Below the pieces are notes generated by a model. That model was not told the origin of the DNA. It did no database searches and saw only the letters and a program-made list of their open reading frames with translations. 20,782 nucleotides of DNA from JBBRUG01 sp038247995 (GTDB taxonomy: Bacteria; Chloroflexota; Chloroflexia; Chloroflexales; Chloroflexaceae). The position numbers and the translations under genes were made by a program. Below, one piece after another: positions 1 through 7,370 of the stretch. How positions within the stretch are numbered: the stretch's first letter is position 1; every line of letters begins with the position of its first letter. Where the stretch lies: assembly GCA_038247995.1 (NCBI GenBank), contig JBBRUG010000066.1:1-20782 (forward strand), in the 5' to 3' direction.

Positions 1-1
1 C

Positions 2-505
2 GAGTTGGCTGAAGCGTGCGGCAAAAAGGGCGTCCAGGCGCTGCTGATCGAAACCGCTATTCCGCAGATCGAAGACGAAGCAAACCGCCTGCTTAGCCGC
101 ATGACCGATAACCAGATGCACCTGACCCTGGAGACGCAGAGCGAAACGAAGAAGGGCGATACGATCGAGACGCTGGAGATCAAAATCGCCGACGCGCTCG
201 GCACCCGCGTCTACGACGCCTTTAGCGGTGGCGAGGCGCTGCGGGCCAACTTCGCGGTGCGGATCGCCCTCTCGCGTCTCCTCGCCCGGCGATCCGGGGC
301 GCGCCTCGAAACGCTCGTGATCGACGAAGGCTTTGGCGCCCTGGACGCAATGGGCCGCGAGCGTATGGTCGAAGCAATCACCACCGTCCAAGACGATTTC
401 AAGCGCATCGTGGTGATTACCCATATCGACGAATTGAAAGATCGTTTCCCGGCTACCATCGAAGTCAGCAAAACGCCACTCGGCTCGCGCTGGGAACTAC
501 GCTGA
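2..505 (+). CDS. sbcC: SbcC/Rad50-type nuclease ATPase subunit, C-terminal part (5' end outside window)
   Basis: This is the C-terminal half of an ABC-type ATPase of the SbcC/Rad50 family, which works with the SbcD/Mre11 nuclease on DNA ends and hairpins. The frame is open to the left edge, so the gene starts outside the window. Counting from the codon at position 5, an ABC signature (SGGE, residues 74-77) is followed by Walker B (LVIDE, 104-108, catalytic Glu108), a D-loop (GALD, 111-114) and the switch histidine (H140 in THIDEL). The preceding 40-residue helical stretch would be the end of the coiled coil. The short tail with EVSKTPLGS is typical of SbcC rather than of SMC or RecN. The Walker A half and any sbcD partner would lie to the left. 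Family assignment is firm; SbcC over another Rad50-like ATPase is likely. Confidence 0.85.
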   Translation, partial: ELAEACGKKGVQALLIETAIPQIEDEANRLLSRMTDNQMHLTLETQSETKKGDTIETLEIKIADALGTRVYDAFSGGEALRANFAVRIALSRLLARRSGARLETLVIDEGFGALDAMGRERMVEAITTVQDDFKRIVVITHIDELKDRFPATIEVSKTPLGSRWELR

Positions 506-510
506 GCATG

Positions 511-573
511 CAAACGGCAAACGGCAAACGGCAAAACCCCCGACCCAACCACGAGAATGCAAACGGCAAACGG
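511..573. repeat. Heptamer tandem repeats CAAACGG (3 + 2 copies)
   Basis: Three exact tandem copies of CAAACGG occupy 511-531. Two more occupy 560-573. Each run is followed by a similar CAAAA..CCCCGAC..AAC tail, so the whole block of about 49 bp is itself duplicated. It lies just after the SbcC stop codon. The unit length of 7 bp recurs in other, unrelated intergenic arrays of this window. Confidence 0.85.
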
Positions 574-610
574 CAAAAACCCCGACCTAACTATGCGGTC
601 AGGGTGTCAG

Positions 611-641
611 CCCGTAGGGATTAAACGGCATATGCTACGGG
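611..641. other. Hairpin between sbcC and the SDR gene
   Basis: CCCGTAG (611-617) and CTACGGG (635-641) form a 7-bp perfect stem around a 17-nt loop. There is no T-run after it on the plus strand. It is therefore either a weak end signal for sbcC or a hairpin in the leader of the downstream oxidoreductase gene. Confidence 0.35.
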
Positions 642-678
642 TGGTTCGCGAGCCGCCCCAGCACTCAGGAGCACACGT

Positions 679-1464
679 ATGAGCCAACTTGCAGGTAAAG
701 TCGCGCTGGTAACAGGCGGCGGACGCGGGATCGGGCAGGCGACGGCAATGGCGCTGGCGCATCAGGGCGCCGCCGTGGCCTTGCTTGCGCGCACCACCAC
801 CGAGATTGTCGCCGTTGCCGAGGCGATTATGGCCGCCGGCGGACGGGCGCTTGCTGTAGCTGCCGATGTGGCCAAGGCGGCGCAGGTGCAGGCTGCGGTC
901 GCCCAGGTAGCCGCCGAACTCGGGCCGGTCGATATTCTGATCAACAACGCGGCAATCATCGGGCCGATTGATGCGATCGAACATGTTGCTGCCGACGCCT
1001 GGGAACGGACATTGCAGATCAACTTGCTGGGCGCATTCTACTGCCAGCAAGCAGTGCTGCCGGCGATGCTGGCGCGGGGCTGGGGCCGGATTGTGAATAT
1101 CTCGTCGGGTGCGGCAACGGGTAGCGGCATCCATCGTGGATCGGCCTACTCGGTGAGCAAAGCGGGGCTGGATATGCTCAGCAAGGCCACGGCGGCTGAG
1201 GTTGGCGATCGCGGTGTCGCGGTGTGCAGCGTCTATCCCGGTATCGTCGATACGGCGATGCAAAGCGAAATTCGGGCCACGCCAGCCGAACAGGCCGGGC
1301 CGATCACCGCCCAGCGCTTTCACGATTTCCACGAACAGGGCATGCTGGCCGCCGCCGATCAGGTAGGTGGGCTGATCGCTGCCGTTGTGATCGGTGATTT
1401 TAATGGCGCAATCCTCGATGTACGCGAGCGGGGCGACGAATTATTGGCGCTGCTGAAGGTTTGA
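679..1464 (+). CDS. SDR-family NAD(P)-dependent oxidoreductase
   Basis: This 261-residue protein is a classical short-chain dehydrogenase/reductase of normal length. It has the Rossmann cofactor motif TGGGRGIG (residues 12-19), the structural NNAA motif (89-92), active-site Ser142/143 after IVNIS, the catalytic YSVSK (Tyr157, Lys161) and the PG motif (VYPGIV) after it. Substrate cannot be read from the sequence; relatives include 3-oxoacyl-ACP reductases and various alcohol dehydrogenases. The C-terminal part, with the VIGDFNGAILDVRERG stretch, matches SDRs annotated only generically. The ATG at 679 is preceded by AGGAG (667-671) at good spacing. The reductase gene follows 85 bp downstream but has its own promoter, so co-transcription is possible but not required. 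Confidence 0.92.
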   Translation: MSQLAGKVALVTGGGRGIGQATAMALAHQGAAVALLARTTTEIVAVAEAIMAAGGRALAVAADVAKAAQVQAAVAQVAAELGPVDILINNAAIIGPIDAIEHVAADAWERTLQINLLGAFYCQQAVLPAMLARGWGRIVNISSGAATGSGIHRGSAYSVSKAGLDMLSKATAAEVGDRGVAVCSVYPGIVDTAMQSEIRATPAEQAGPITAQRFHDFHEQGMLAAADQVGGLIAAVVIGDFNGAILDVRERGDELLALLKV

Positions 1465-1489
1465 CAGGCAACAGGGCGCATGGTAAATT
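1461..1489 (+). promoter_or_regulatory. Sigma-70-type promoter of the ferredoxin/NADP reductase gene
   Basis: A perfect -35 box TTGACA (1461-1466) is separated by 17 bp from TAAATT (1484-1489). The TGG just before the -10 makes it an extended -10. The -35 overlaps the stop codon of the SDR gene (TGA, 1462-1464). Predicted transcription start is near 1496, leaving a leader of about 54 nt before the GTG start. Confidence 0.6.
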
Positions 1490-1549
1490 GAGTGCATATG
1501 TGCGCTTTATCACAAACCATTTAAAACCACGCTCGAAGGAGTGACTACT

Positions 1550-2941
1550 GTGAGTGAGACATTGGGAAGCGCAGTACGCCCGCTGCGTGTCGCGATTATT
1601 GGCGCCGGCCCAGCCGGTTTTTATGCCGCTGAGGCGCTGCTCAAGCAAAAAGACTTGGTCTGCACGATCGATTTCTTCAACCGCTTTCCGACGCCCTACG
1701 GCCTCGTGCGCGAAGGCGTTGCCCCCGATCATCAATCGATCAAAGCTGTTACCCGGGTCTACGACAAGCTGGCGGCCAATGCCAATGTGCGCTACTTCGG
1801 CAATGTCACCTTCGGGCGCGATCTGAGCCACGCTGATCTCAAGGCGCACTACGATCAGGTTATCTACGCAGTCGGCGCACAGTCGGATCGGCGTATGGGC
1901 ATTCCCGGCGAAGATCTGGCCGGCAGTCTCCCGGCGACGATCTTTGTGGGTTGGTATAACGGCCACCCCGATTATCGTGATCTGCAGTTTGATCTTTCGC
2001 ACGAGCGGGTTGTTGTTGTGGGTAACGGTAATGTAGCGATGGACGTGACGCGCATTCTGGTGAGCGACCCGGACGAACTGGCGAAGACGGACATTGCCGA
2101 TCATGCTTTGGAAGCGCTGCGTGCGAGCAAAGTACGCGAAGTGGTGCTGCTCGGTCGGCGCGGCCCGGCGCAGGCTGCCTTCACCAATCCGGAGTTAAAA
2201 GAGTTTGGCGAACTGGCAGGTGTTGACGTGATCGTCGATCCAGCCGATGTAGAACTCGACCCAGTCAGCCTTGCCGCGCTTGAAGGCGACAAGACGGCTA
2301 CAAAAAATGTCGATCTGCTGCGTAAGTACGCCGAACGAGGCCCAACCGACGCCCCGCGCCGGATTGTGATGCGCTTCCTCGTCTCGCCGGTTGAGGTGCT
2401 TGGCGCCGACGGCCGGATGACTGAGGTAAAGATCGAAAAAAATGTCCTGGCGACTAGCGCAGATGGAAGTCTGCGTCCCCGTGGAACCGGTGTATTTGAG
2501 GAGTTGCCCTGCGGCATGATCCTGCGTTCGGTCGGCTATCGCGGTGCGCCGCTGCCTGGCATCCCCTTCGACGAGGCGACTGGCACGATCCCCAATGTTG
2601 CCGGGCGGGTAGTCCGCGATGCCAGCGGTGAGTTTGTGGCCAGTGAATATGTCGTCGGCTGGGCCAAACGCGGCCCCTCAGGCGTGATCGGCACCAACAA
2701 GCCCGACTCTGTCTCGACTGTCCAGGCGATGCTGGCCGATCTGGAGACGTTGCCCGGGGCAGCCGAAGCTGCCGATATTGCTGCAGTGCTTCACGACCGC
2801 GGCGTCGACTATGTGAGCTACGCCGATTGGAAGCACCTCGACGCCCATGAGACGGCCCAGGGCGCGGCGCAGGGTCGCCCGCGCGTGAAGGTAACGCGGG
2901 TTGACGAGATGCTCAAGATCGTGCATCAGGGGCGTGGGTAG
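1550..2941 (+). CDS. Ferredoxin/NADP+ reductase, adrenodoxin-reductase (FprA) type
   Basis: This 463-residue flavoprotein moves electrons between NADPH and a ferredoxin-type partner through FAD. Its length and motifs match the adrenodoxin reductase/FprA family. Visible are the FAD-binding GAGPAG (residues 18-23), the family motif FNRFPTPYGLVREGVAPDHQ starting near residue 43, an NADP-binding VVGNGNVAMDVTR (157-169), an arginine pair (LGRRGPAQAAF, 203-204) expected to hold the 2'-phosphate, and the C-terminal FAD-contacting GWAKRGPSGVIGTNK (370-384). An in-frame GTG also exists at 1541, but the Shine-Dalgarno AAGGAG (1536-1541) overlaps it. GTG at 1550, 8 nt after that SD, is therefore the better start. 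No ferredoxin gene is adjacent. The stop codon directly abuts the stop of the opposite-strand gene. Confidence 0.93.
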   Translation: MSETLGSAVRPLRVAIIGAGPAGFYAAEALLKQKDLVCTIDFFNRFPTPYGLVREGVAPDHQSIKAVTRVYDKLAANANVRYFGNVTFGRDLSHADLKAHYDQVIYAVGAQSDRRMGIPGEDLAGSLPATIFVGWYNGHPDYRDLQFDLSHERVVVVGNGNVAMDVTRILVSDPDELAKTDIADHALEALRASKVREVVLLGRRGPAQAAFTNPELKEFGELAGVDVIVDPADVELDPVSLAALEGDKTATKNVDLLRKYAERGPTDAPRRIVMRFLVSPVEVLGADGRMTEVKIEKNVLATSADGSLRPRGTGVFEELPCGMILRSVGYRGAPLPGIPFDEATGTIPNVAGRVVRDASGEFVASEYVVGWAKRGPSGVIGTNKPDSVSTVQAMLADLETLPGAAEAADIAAVLHDRGVDYVSYADWKHLDAHETAQGAAQGRPRVKVTRVDEMLKIVHQGRG

Positions 2942-3912
2942 TCAGGGCTTTGGCGGGTTTGGGCGGCTGCGCTGCTGAAATGAGCTATACCAGCGCATCC
3001 ATTGCGTATCGCGATCACCTGCTGCCAGCGGTTCCGTTGGCAGCAGTTTCTGTTCTTTGGCCCGCATAGCCCAGATCAAACATGGTACGTAGAGCCAGAT
3101 GAAGACATAGGCGGCTTCGCCGAGGCCCGGTGCGTAGGACCAGCTAAAATACGCTCCCCAGGAGCATAGCACCAGCAGCAGCAATTGACGCGGTGTGTGC
3201 GGCAGCACAAAGAGCAATAAATAGTCGTAAAATGGGCGTAACGGGATGATTGTGCATAGCAATAGTAACGTACGTGTTCCGATCGCCAACGGAAGAGCGC
3301 AACGAAGAGGAGCGCGGCGAGCGGGAAGGCTACGATGAGCGGGCCTCCCGAATAGGTTTGGGCGGTTGCCCACCACCGTAACGGCCAATTGGGCATGATA
3401 AAGAACGTCACAAGCATCAAGCCGCTTACCACGGCAACACCGCGCCAGGAAAAGCGTGCAAAGGCTACGGGAAGAGCGGCATGCGGTTTAACGAGCACAA
3501 ACGGATAGGCCCAGGGGCTGAACATAATCGCAACCAATAGAATGGTCCAATTTGCCGTTTGGACACATTGCCAAAAGGGAAATGCGAGTAACATCGTCAA
3601 TCGCCAGGCCGAGCCGTTACGAAGGATGCCCCAAACCAGAAGCGCTGTTGATGCGGCTATGAGGACGCCTGCTGCGAGGGCCGGTGCAAATTTACTCAGC
3701 GGGAGAACAAAGAGGGCCGTCATGAGCATATTGGTCGGCATATTCATCCCTGCCGAGCAAGTGTAAGGATCACTGCCTGACAGAAGGGCGTCCGCCGCAC
3801 ACAAGGGCCAGGAAATATCTCCCGCTCCACGGTCAAAGGTGAGTTGGTACCATGAACAGATACTGCCTACCAGCACAGCGATACAGGATGTGATCAGAAT
3901 TCGTTGACGCAT
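2942..3912 (-). pseudogene. Multi-pass membrane protein (GT87/DUF2029-like), frameshifted
   Basis: Two minus-strand frames together encode one hydrophobic protein of about 320 residues. The first starts at ATG 3912 with GGAGA about 10 nt upstream. It runs through several membrane helices to about position 3272 (ending FRWRSEHVR). The natural continuation (RTLLLLCTIIPLRPFYDYLLLF and onward to the stop at 2942-2944) lies in the next frame, so one extra base, or two missing, is present near 3262-3282 in the repetitive ACGTACGT. The N-terminal GDISWPLCAADALLSGSDPY resembles the luminal loop of polyprenol-phosphate-dependent GT-C/GT87-like proteins, where an Asp and a D-P-Y motif are typical. That assignment is tentative. 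It is either a recent pseudogene or a sequencing error. It is divergent from the glycosyltransferase gene next door. Confidence 0.65.
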
Positions 3913-4045
3913 AACTTGATGATCTCCACAAGACCGACTGATCGTATGTACGATAGCATTTGCTCATTACAATCCGTACGTGTGATCAGTAGTAGCGGCC
4001 AGAGCAGCGTTGGCGGATCACATTGTTGCCCAAGATGATCGCCGT

Positions 4046-5236
4046 ATGCAAGATTTTGCTGCACAGCACATCGTCATGATCGCGCCCTTCGGCATTCGTC
4101 CGAAGGGCACGCTGTTGGCGCGCATGTTGCCCTTGGCCCGGGCGCTCCAGCGGCGCGGCCATACGGTCATCATCGTGGCGCCCCCAGTCCAGAACCCCGA
4201 AGATGCCGGTAGCCGCGTTGATCACGGCGGTGTGCCAGTCATTCATACCGCGCTGCCACGCCTCTCCGGTCCGGCAGCGGTGTTCGAACAGAGCGCATCA
4301 CTGTTACGAGTGGCTCTCCACGAAGCCCCCGACCTACTGCACCTCTTTAAGCCAAAGGGCTATGGCGGCCTGGCCGCGTTGGCGGCGCGGGCAACCCAGC
4401 CGCGTCTGCCGCTGGTTATCGACACCGACGATTGGGAAGGGCCGGGTGGCTGGAATGATCTGTTGCCCTACCCTGCCTCGGCGAAGGCGCTATTCGCATG
4501 GCAAGAACGTGATCTGCCCCGCCGCGCCTACGCCGTAACGGTGGCGAGTACCACCCTGGAGAGTCTGGTTTGGAGCATGGGCGTGCCGGCGCAGCGGGTG
4601 TTTCTGGTACCGAACGGGATTGAGGCTGATCGTATGCCGACGCCTAGCCCGCCGCCAACCGAGCAGTTTCTAGCTCAGATGTTGCTCTACACGCGTTTCT
4701 GGGAATTTGACCTGACCGAATTAATTGCTGCATTGGTGGCGATTCATCAGGCGCGGCCCGACGTACGGCTAGTGGTAGTGGGGCGTGGCGAGGCGGGCGA
4801 GGAGCGTATGCTAGCCGACATGGCGGCGCGAGCCGGGATTACAGCTATGCTCGACCTACGCGGTTGGCTAGATCCGGCGCAGATCCCGGCGGTGCTGGCA
4901 ACGTGTGATCTCGCATTGGCGCCGATCCGCGATACGCTGATCAACCGAGCGCGGGGTATGGCCAAACTGCTGGAACTGCTCGCCGCCGGCCTGCCGGTGG
5001 TGGCGGGCGATGTCGGCATGGCGCGGGCCTATTTAGATCAGGGCGCCGGCGGAATTCTTGTGCCGCCGGGCAACGCGGGGGCGCTGGCCGCTGCGGCGCT
5101 ATGCTTGCTCAACGATGCAGAGTTGCGCCGGCGCAAAGCCGCAGGCGCACGTCAGGCCGCAGAGCGGTACGCTTGGGATGCATTGGCGCCTGCTGCCGAG
5201 GCGGCGTATCAGGTAGCGTTGGGGCGGGCGCACTAA
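4046..5236 (+). CDS. Glycosyltransferase, GT4/GT-B type
   Basis: This is a cytoplasmic or membrane-peripheral GT-B glycosyltransferase of about 396 residues, a normal size for the family. The N-terminal domain begins with HIVMIAPFGIRPKGTLLARMLPLA (residues 8 onward), the usual glycine-rich acceptor-side loop, and includes VIDTDDWEG (124-132). The C-terminal domain has VFLVPNGIE (185-193), the core strand RLVVVGRGE (241-249) and LRGWLD. It ends with the donor-binding region around MAKLLELLAAGLPVVAG (305-321), a variant of the E-x7-E segment. Sugar donor and acceptor are unknown. ATG 4046 is chosen; TTG 4010 is in frame but has no better ribosome site, and neither start has a convincing SD. Neighbouring membrane and nucleotide-sugar genes suggest surface polysaccharide or glycolipid synthesis. 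Confidence 0.85.
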   Translation: MQDFAAQHIVMIAPFGIRPKGTLLARMLPLARALQRRGHTVIIVAPPVQNPEDAGSRVDHGGVPVIHTALPRLSGPAAVFEQSASLLRVALHEAPDLLHLFKPKGYGGLAALAARATQPRLPLVIDTDDWEGPGGWNDLLPYPASAKALFAWQERDLPRRAYAVTVASTTLESLVWSMGVPAQRVFLVPNGIEADRMPTPSPPPTEQFLAQMLLYTRFWEFDLTELIAALVAIHQARPDVRLVVVGRGEAGEERMLADMAARAGITAMLDLRGWLDPAQIPAVLATCDLALAPIRDTLINRARGMAKLLELLAAGLPVVAGDVGMARAYLDQGAGGILVPPGNAGALAAAALCLLNDAELRRRKAAGARQAAERYAWDALAPAAEAAYQVALGRAH

Positions 5237-5435
5237 AGAGCGCGTGCGAATGCGGTGTTTCCGCGTCTTTATCAGGCTGCCCGTCGACCGCGCATCCACT
5301 TCCATGAGTGAGCAGCGAGGCTGATCTGGCCTGCCGCGAAGATCGCCAATAGGATGCTCAGCGCAGTTGTGCTGACGGTTGACCAGAACGTTAGGGCCGG
5401 CCTGGTCGCCTTCCGCCATGCGGGTTGATCATGGC

Positions 5436-5444
5436 TGGTATTAT
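5436..5444 (+). promoter_or_regulatory. Extended -10 promoter candidate for the unknown gene at 5487
   Basis: TGG followed by TATTAT (5439-5444) fits an extended -10 element 43 bp before the start codon. No good -35 is present. The same bases read TATAAT on the opposite strand. The 250-bp interval 5237-5486 holds nothing else that could be supported. Confidence 0.35.
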
Positions 5445-5486
5445 ACAAAGGTTGGCAATGCAGGAACGTGATGCATCGAGGCGCAC

Positions 5487-6491
5487 ATGGATTTTTGGCG
5501 AAAATTTTGGCCTGGTACACAGCGGTGGGCGGCCGAGGAAGCTGATGGAACACGTCCGGTGATCGTCCGTGGCGATCGGACGGGCATGCCGGCCATTCCG
5601 CAGCGTGTGGCGATGGTGACCCACAACCCGATCATTGAAGCTGCGGGCGGGCAGCGGCTGCACAGCGTTATGGGTTGGCATGACCCGGATGAACTAGCGG
5701 TACAATACACTGCAGATCTGCTAAGCGCAAGCGGTGGCATTGCGCGTTACAACATCGTTGAGCGTCATCTGGTTGACGGTTATCCGGCCAAGCTCGACGG
5801 GTTTCGTTACGACGACACCAGTTTCCTAAATTGCTGGCGGCGGGGCGGCGGGTTCCATCAACCCGACGCTGTCGATTACCCACATTTGCTTGCCGAGTTC
5901 GACCTGGTAGCGAAGGTCGAAGCGCAACAGATCGATGAAGTCTGGCTATTTGGTTTTCCCTATGCCGGCTATTACGAGAGCCTGATGGTGGGGCAGGGGG
6001 CCTGCTGGTGCAACGCACCGCCGCTAACGAGTATTGCCGGGGCGCGGCGACGGTTTGTGGTGATGGGTTTTAACTTTGAGCGTGACGTAGGGTGCATGCT
6101 GGAGAATTTCGGTCATCGGGTCGAGTCGATCATGGCCCATGTGTATCGTTCGCACCCGCCGGAGCAGAACCTCTGGGCGCGCTTCACACGGTTTGATCGT
6201 GACCATCCGGGGCAGGCTGAATGCGGCAATGTGCATTTTGCGCCAAGTTCGCTACGCGATTATGATTGGGGCAATCCGCGTGCGGTGCTTTCGCGCGCCG
6301 ATGCCTGGTACAACTTTCCCGATCTCAGCGCGTCGCCACAGATGATGCAGGCTGCCGAGTGGGGCGGCGGGGATATGCGCCTGCACCACTTATGGTGGTT
6401 GGATCATTTGCCGCGGGTCGAGGGCAGCACGAGAGGTATACTGAATAACTGGTGGGAGTATCTTCTGCGGGTGGATGTCGCGCTACCGTAA
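5487..6491 (+). CDS. Conserved protein of unknown function, 334 residues
   Basis: The protein is soluble in appearance: no signal peptide, no membrane helix. It is very rich in Trp, His, Asp and Asn. Striking clusters are VMGWHDPDEL (about residue 61), RYNIVERHLVDGYPAKLDGF, WLFGFPYAGYYESLMVGQGACWCNAPPL, RFVVMGFNFERDVGCMLE, AECGNVHFAPSSLRDYDWGNP and DMRLHHLWWLDHLPRVEG near the C terminus. I recall similar motif order in uncharacterised proteins of actinobacteria and Chloroflexota, so I read it as a conserved family. The density of His, Asp, Glu and aromatic residues suggests a metal- or carbohydrate-binding enzyme, but no catalytic motif is recognised. ATG 5487 follows GAGGCG at reasonable spacing. 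It forms a single-gene unit between an extended -10 promoter and a strong terminator. Confidence 0.85.
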   Translation: MDFWRKFWPGTQRWAAEEADGTRPVIVRGDRTGMPAIPQRVAMVTHNPIIEAAGGQRLHSVMGWHDPDELAVQYTADLLSASGGIARYNIVERHLVDGYPAKLDGFRYDDTSFLNCWRRGGGFHQPDAVDYPHLLAEFDLVAKVEAQQIDEVWLFGFPYAGYYESLMVGQGACWCNAPPLTSIAGARRRFVVMGFNFERDVGCMLENFGHRVESIMAHVYRSHPPEQNLWARFTRFDRDHPGQAECGNVHFAPSSLRDYDWGNPRAVLSRADAWYNFPDLSASPQMMQAAEWGGGDMRLHHLWWLDHLPRVEGSTRGILNNWWEYLLRVDVALP

Positions 6492-6525
6492 ATGTGGGTA
6501 GCCGACAGATTGCTTGAATAAACCG

Positions 6526-6561
6526 CACACGGGCATGTGAATTCATTCACATGCCCGTGTG
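6526..6561 (+). terminator. Strong intrinsic terminator (17-bp perfect stem)
   Basis: CACACGGGCATGTGAAT (6526-6542) pairs perfectly with 6545-6561, leaving only TC between the arms. TATTTG follows on the plus side and GGTTTATTC on the minus side, so it may serve both the unknown gene (plus) and the antitoxin gene (minus), which converge here. Confidence 0.75.
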
Positions 6562-6641
6562 TATTTGTCGGCAAGGTTTAGCTGTACGCCATAACCAGCG
6601 CGTTTGCCAGTGGGCCCAATCAGATCGGTTTGCCTGAGCGC

Positions 6642-6905
6642 CTATTCCTCTTCAGCAGGCGTCTCTTCGTAGGCTTGGAGGCCTTCAAGATCGAGTTGAT
6701 GCCGCTCGGCGAGTTCACGCAGCGCGGTAAAAAGCTCAACATCGAGGATCACGCCCGTGGGATAGCCCTTCTGAGTAACGATAATCGGCTGATGCTGACT
6801 GCGTGAGCGCTTGATTAATGCGGCAAGCGACGAAGCTGCCTTTGAAATCGGCACTACACCCTGCTGCAAATCTACGTCAAGCGTATACTTCTTTAGATCG
6901 ACCAC
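6642..6905 (-). CDS. Phd/YefM-type antitoxin, apparently orphan
   Basis: The protein of about 87 residues carries the Phd/YefM pattern: an N-terminal VPISKAASSLAALIKRSRSQHQPIIVTQKG stretch (DNA-binding part, split over two strands) followed by YPTGVILDVELFTALRELAE. Such proteins repress their own promoter and neutralise a RelE, ParE, Doc or similar toxin. No toxin gene lies on either side: downstream is the terminator at 6526-6561, upstream an AT-rich gap. It is therefore an orphan, or has become a host regulator. Two in-frame GTG starts exist (6917 and 6905). The second is preceded by GGAGG with 5-nt spacing and is preferred. The acidic tail ETPAEEE is unusual but not disqualifying. Confidence 0.82.
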   Translation of the reverse strand: MVDLKKYTLDVDLQQGVVPISKAASSLAALIKRSRSQHQPIIVTQKGYPTGVILDVELFTALRELAERHQLDLEGLQAYEETPAEEE

Positions 6906-6976
6906 GGCTGCCTCCACGTTTGATTATTCCGCCGCCGACACACTGCCGTCGGATTTCAGAATACACACATGTATAT

Positions 6977-6993
6977 ATGACGTTTTGCGTCAT
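6977..6993. promoter_or_regulatory. Palindrome upstream of the antitoxin gene, possible operator
   Basis: ATGACG (6977-6982) and CGTCAT (6988-6993) flank TTTTG. The palindrome sits next to a TATATA tract, about 75 bp before the antitoxin start. Antitoxins of this family bind such palindromes to autoregulate. No convincing -35 was found, so the assignment is tentative. Confidence 0.35.
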
Positions 6994-7325
6994 AGGAAGG
7001 TTGCAGTAAACGTATAGATGCCAAGTAAGCGGGCAATCGTTAGCGTTTGCACGCCTTAATTTGTGGGTTACAGTTTGCATGTTTTATCTGTAAGACAATG
7101 AATAATTCCTATTCTAACACATGTTAGGAAAAAGTAAAGTAGTGACTATTTAGCGCTTCGATACCACATACTTAGCAGTGCGCCTACAGGATTTAATTAC
7201 GCACTGCTTGGTCAAGGGCCGTTCAGTGTAGCACTAAAATCGATTGTGAGTCTGATAATTGACCCACAAAATTCGTAGTCGAGCTAGAGGTTTGTGCAGC
7301 AAAAAGGGGTAGTATAAGGGGTGAG
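6994..7325. other. AT-rich gene-free stretch with two hairpins
   Basis: No coding potential is evident here. The base composition is visibly more AT-rich than the flanking genes. Two inverted repeats stand out: CTAACA-CA-TGTTAG (7114-7127) and AGCAGTGCG (7174-7182) pairing with CGCACTGCT (7200-7208) around a 17-nt loop. It could hold a small RNA, regulator sites or the relic of a lost gene, perhaps the missing toxin. Confidence 0.4.
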
Positions 7326-7364
7326 AAAAAAGCATCTATAGGAACTGATATAAATGGCCTATAG
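7326..7364 (-). terminator. Terminator of the histidine kinase/receiver operon
   Basis: Read on the minus strand just after the receiver gene, CTATAGG (7358-7364) and CCTATAG (7336-7342) form a 7-bp stem with a 15-nt loop. Four nucleotides later comes TTTTTT (7331-7326). The stem is AT-rich and the loop long, so efficiency may be modest. Confidence 0.5.
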
Positions 7365-7370
7365 CGAAGC

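Noticed and set aside
511..573. CRISPR array
   Set aside because: Units are 7 bp without unique spacers and there are no cas genes; it is a microsatellite-type array.
607..1332. A 241-codon minus-strand frame opposite the SDR gene
   Set aside because: Arg/His-rich shadow with no motif; the SDR frame has the full cofactor and catalytic motifs.
3262..3282. Programmed ribosomal frameshift in the membrane protein gene
   Set aside because: No slippery heptamer or downstream structure of the usual type was seen; mutation or sequencing error is simpler.
5272..5430. A minus-strand frame coding a possible single-TM peptide (TFWSTVSTTALSILLAIFAAG)
   Set aside because: It has a plausible helix and TATAAT upstream, but no ATG or GTG start near and no ribosome site; only a TTG could be used. 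Not enough support for a gene.
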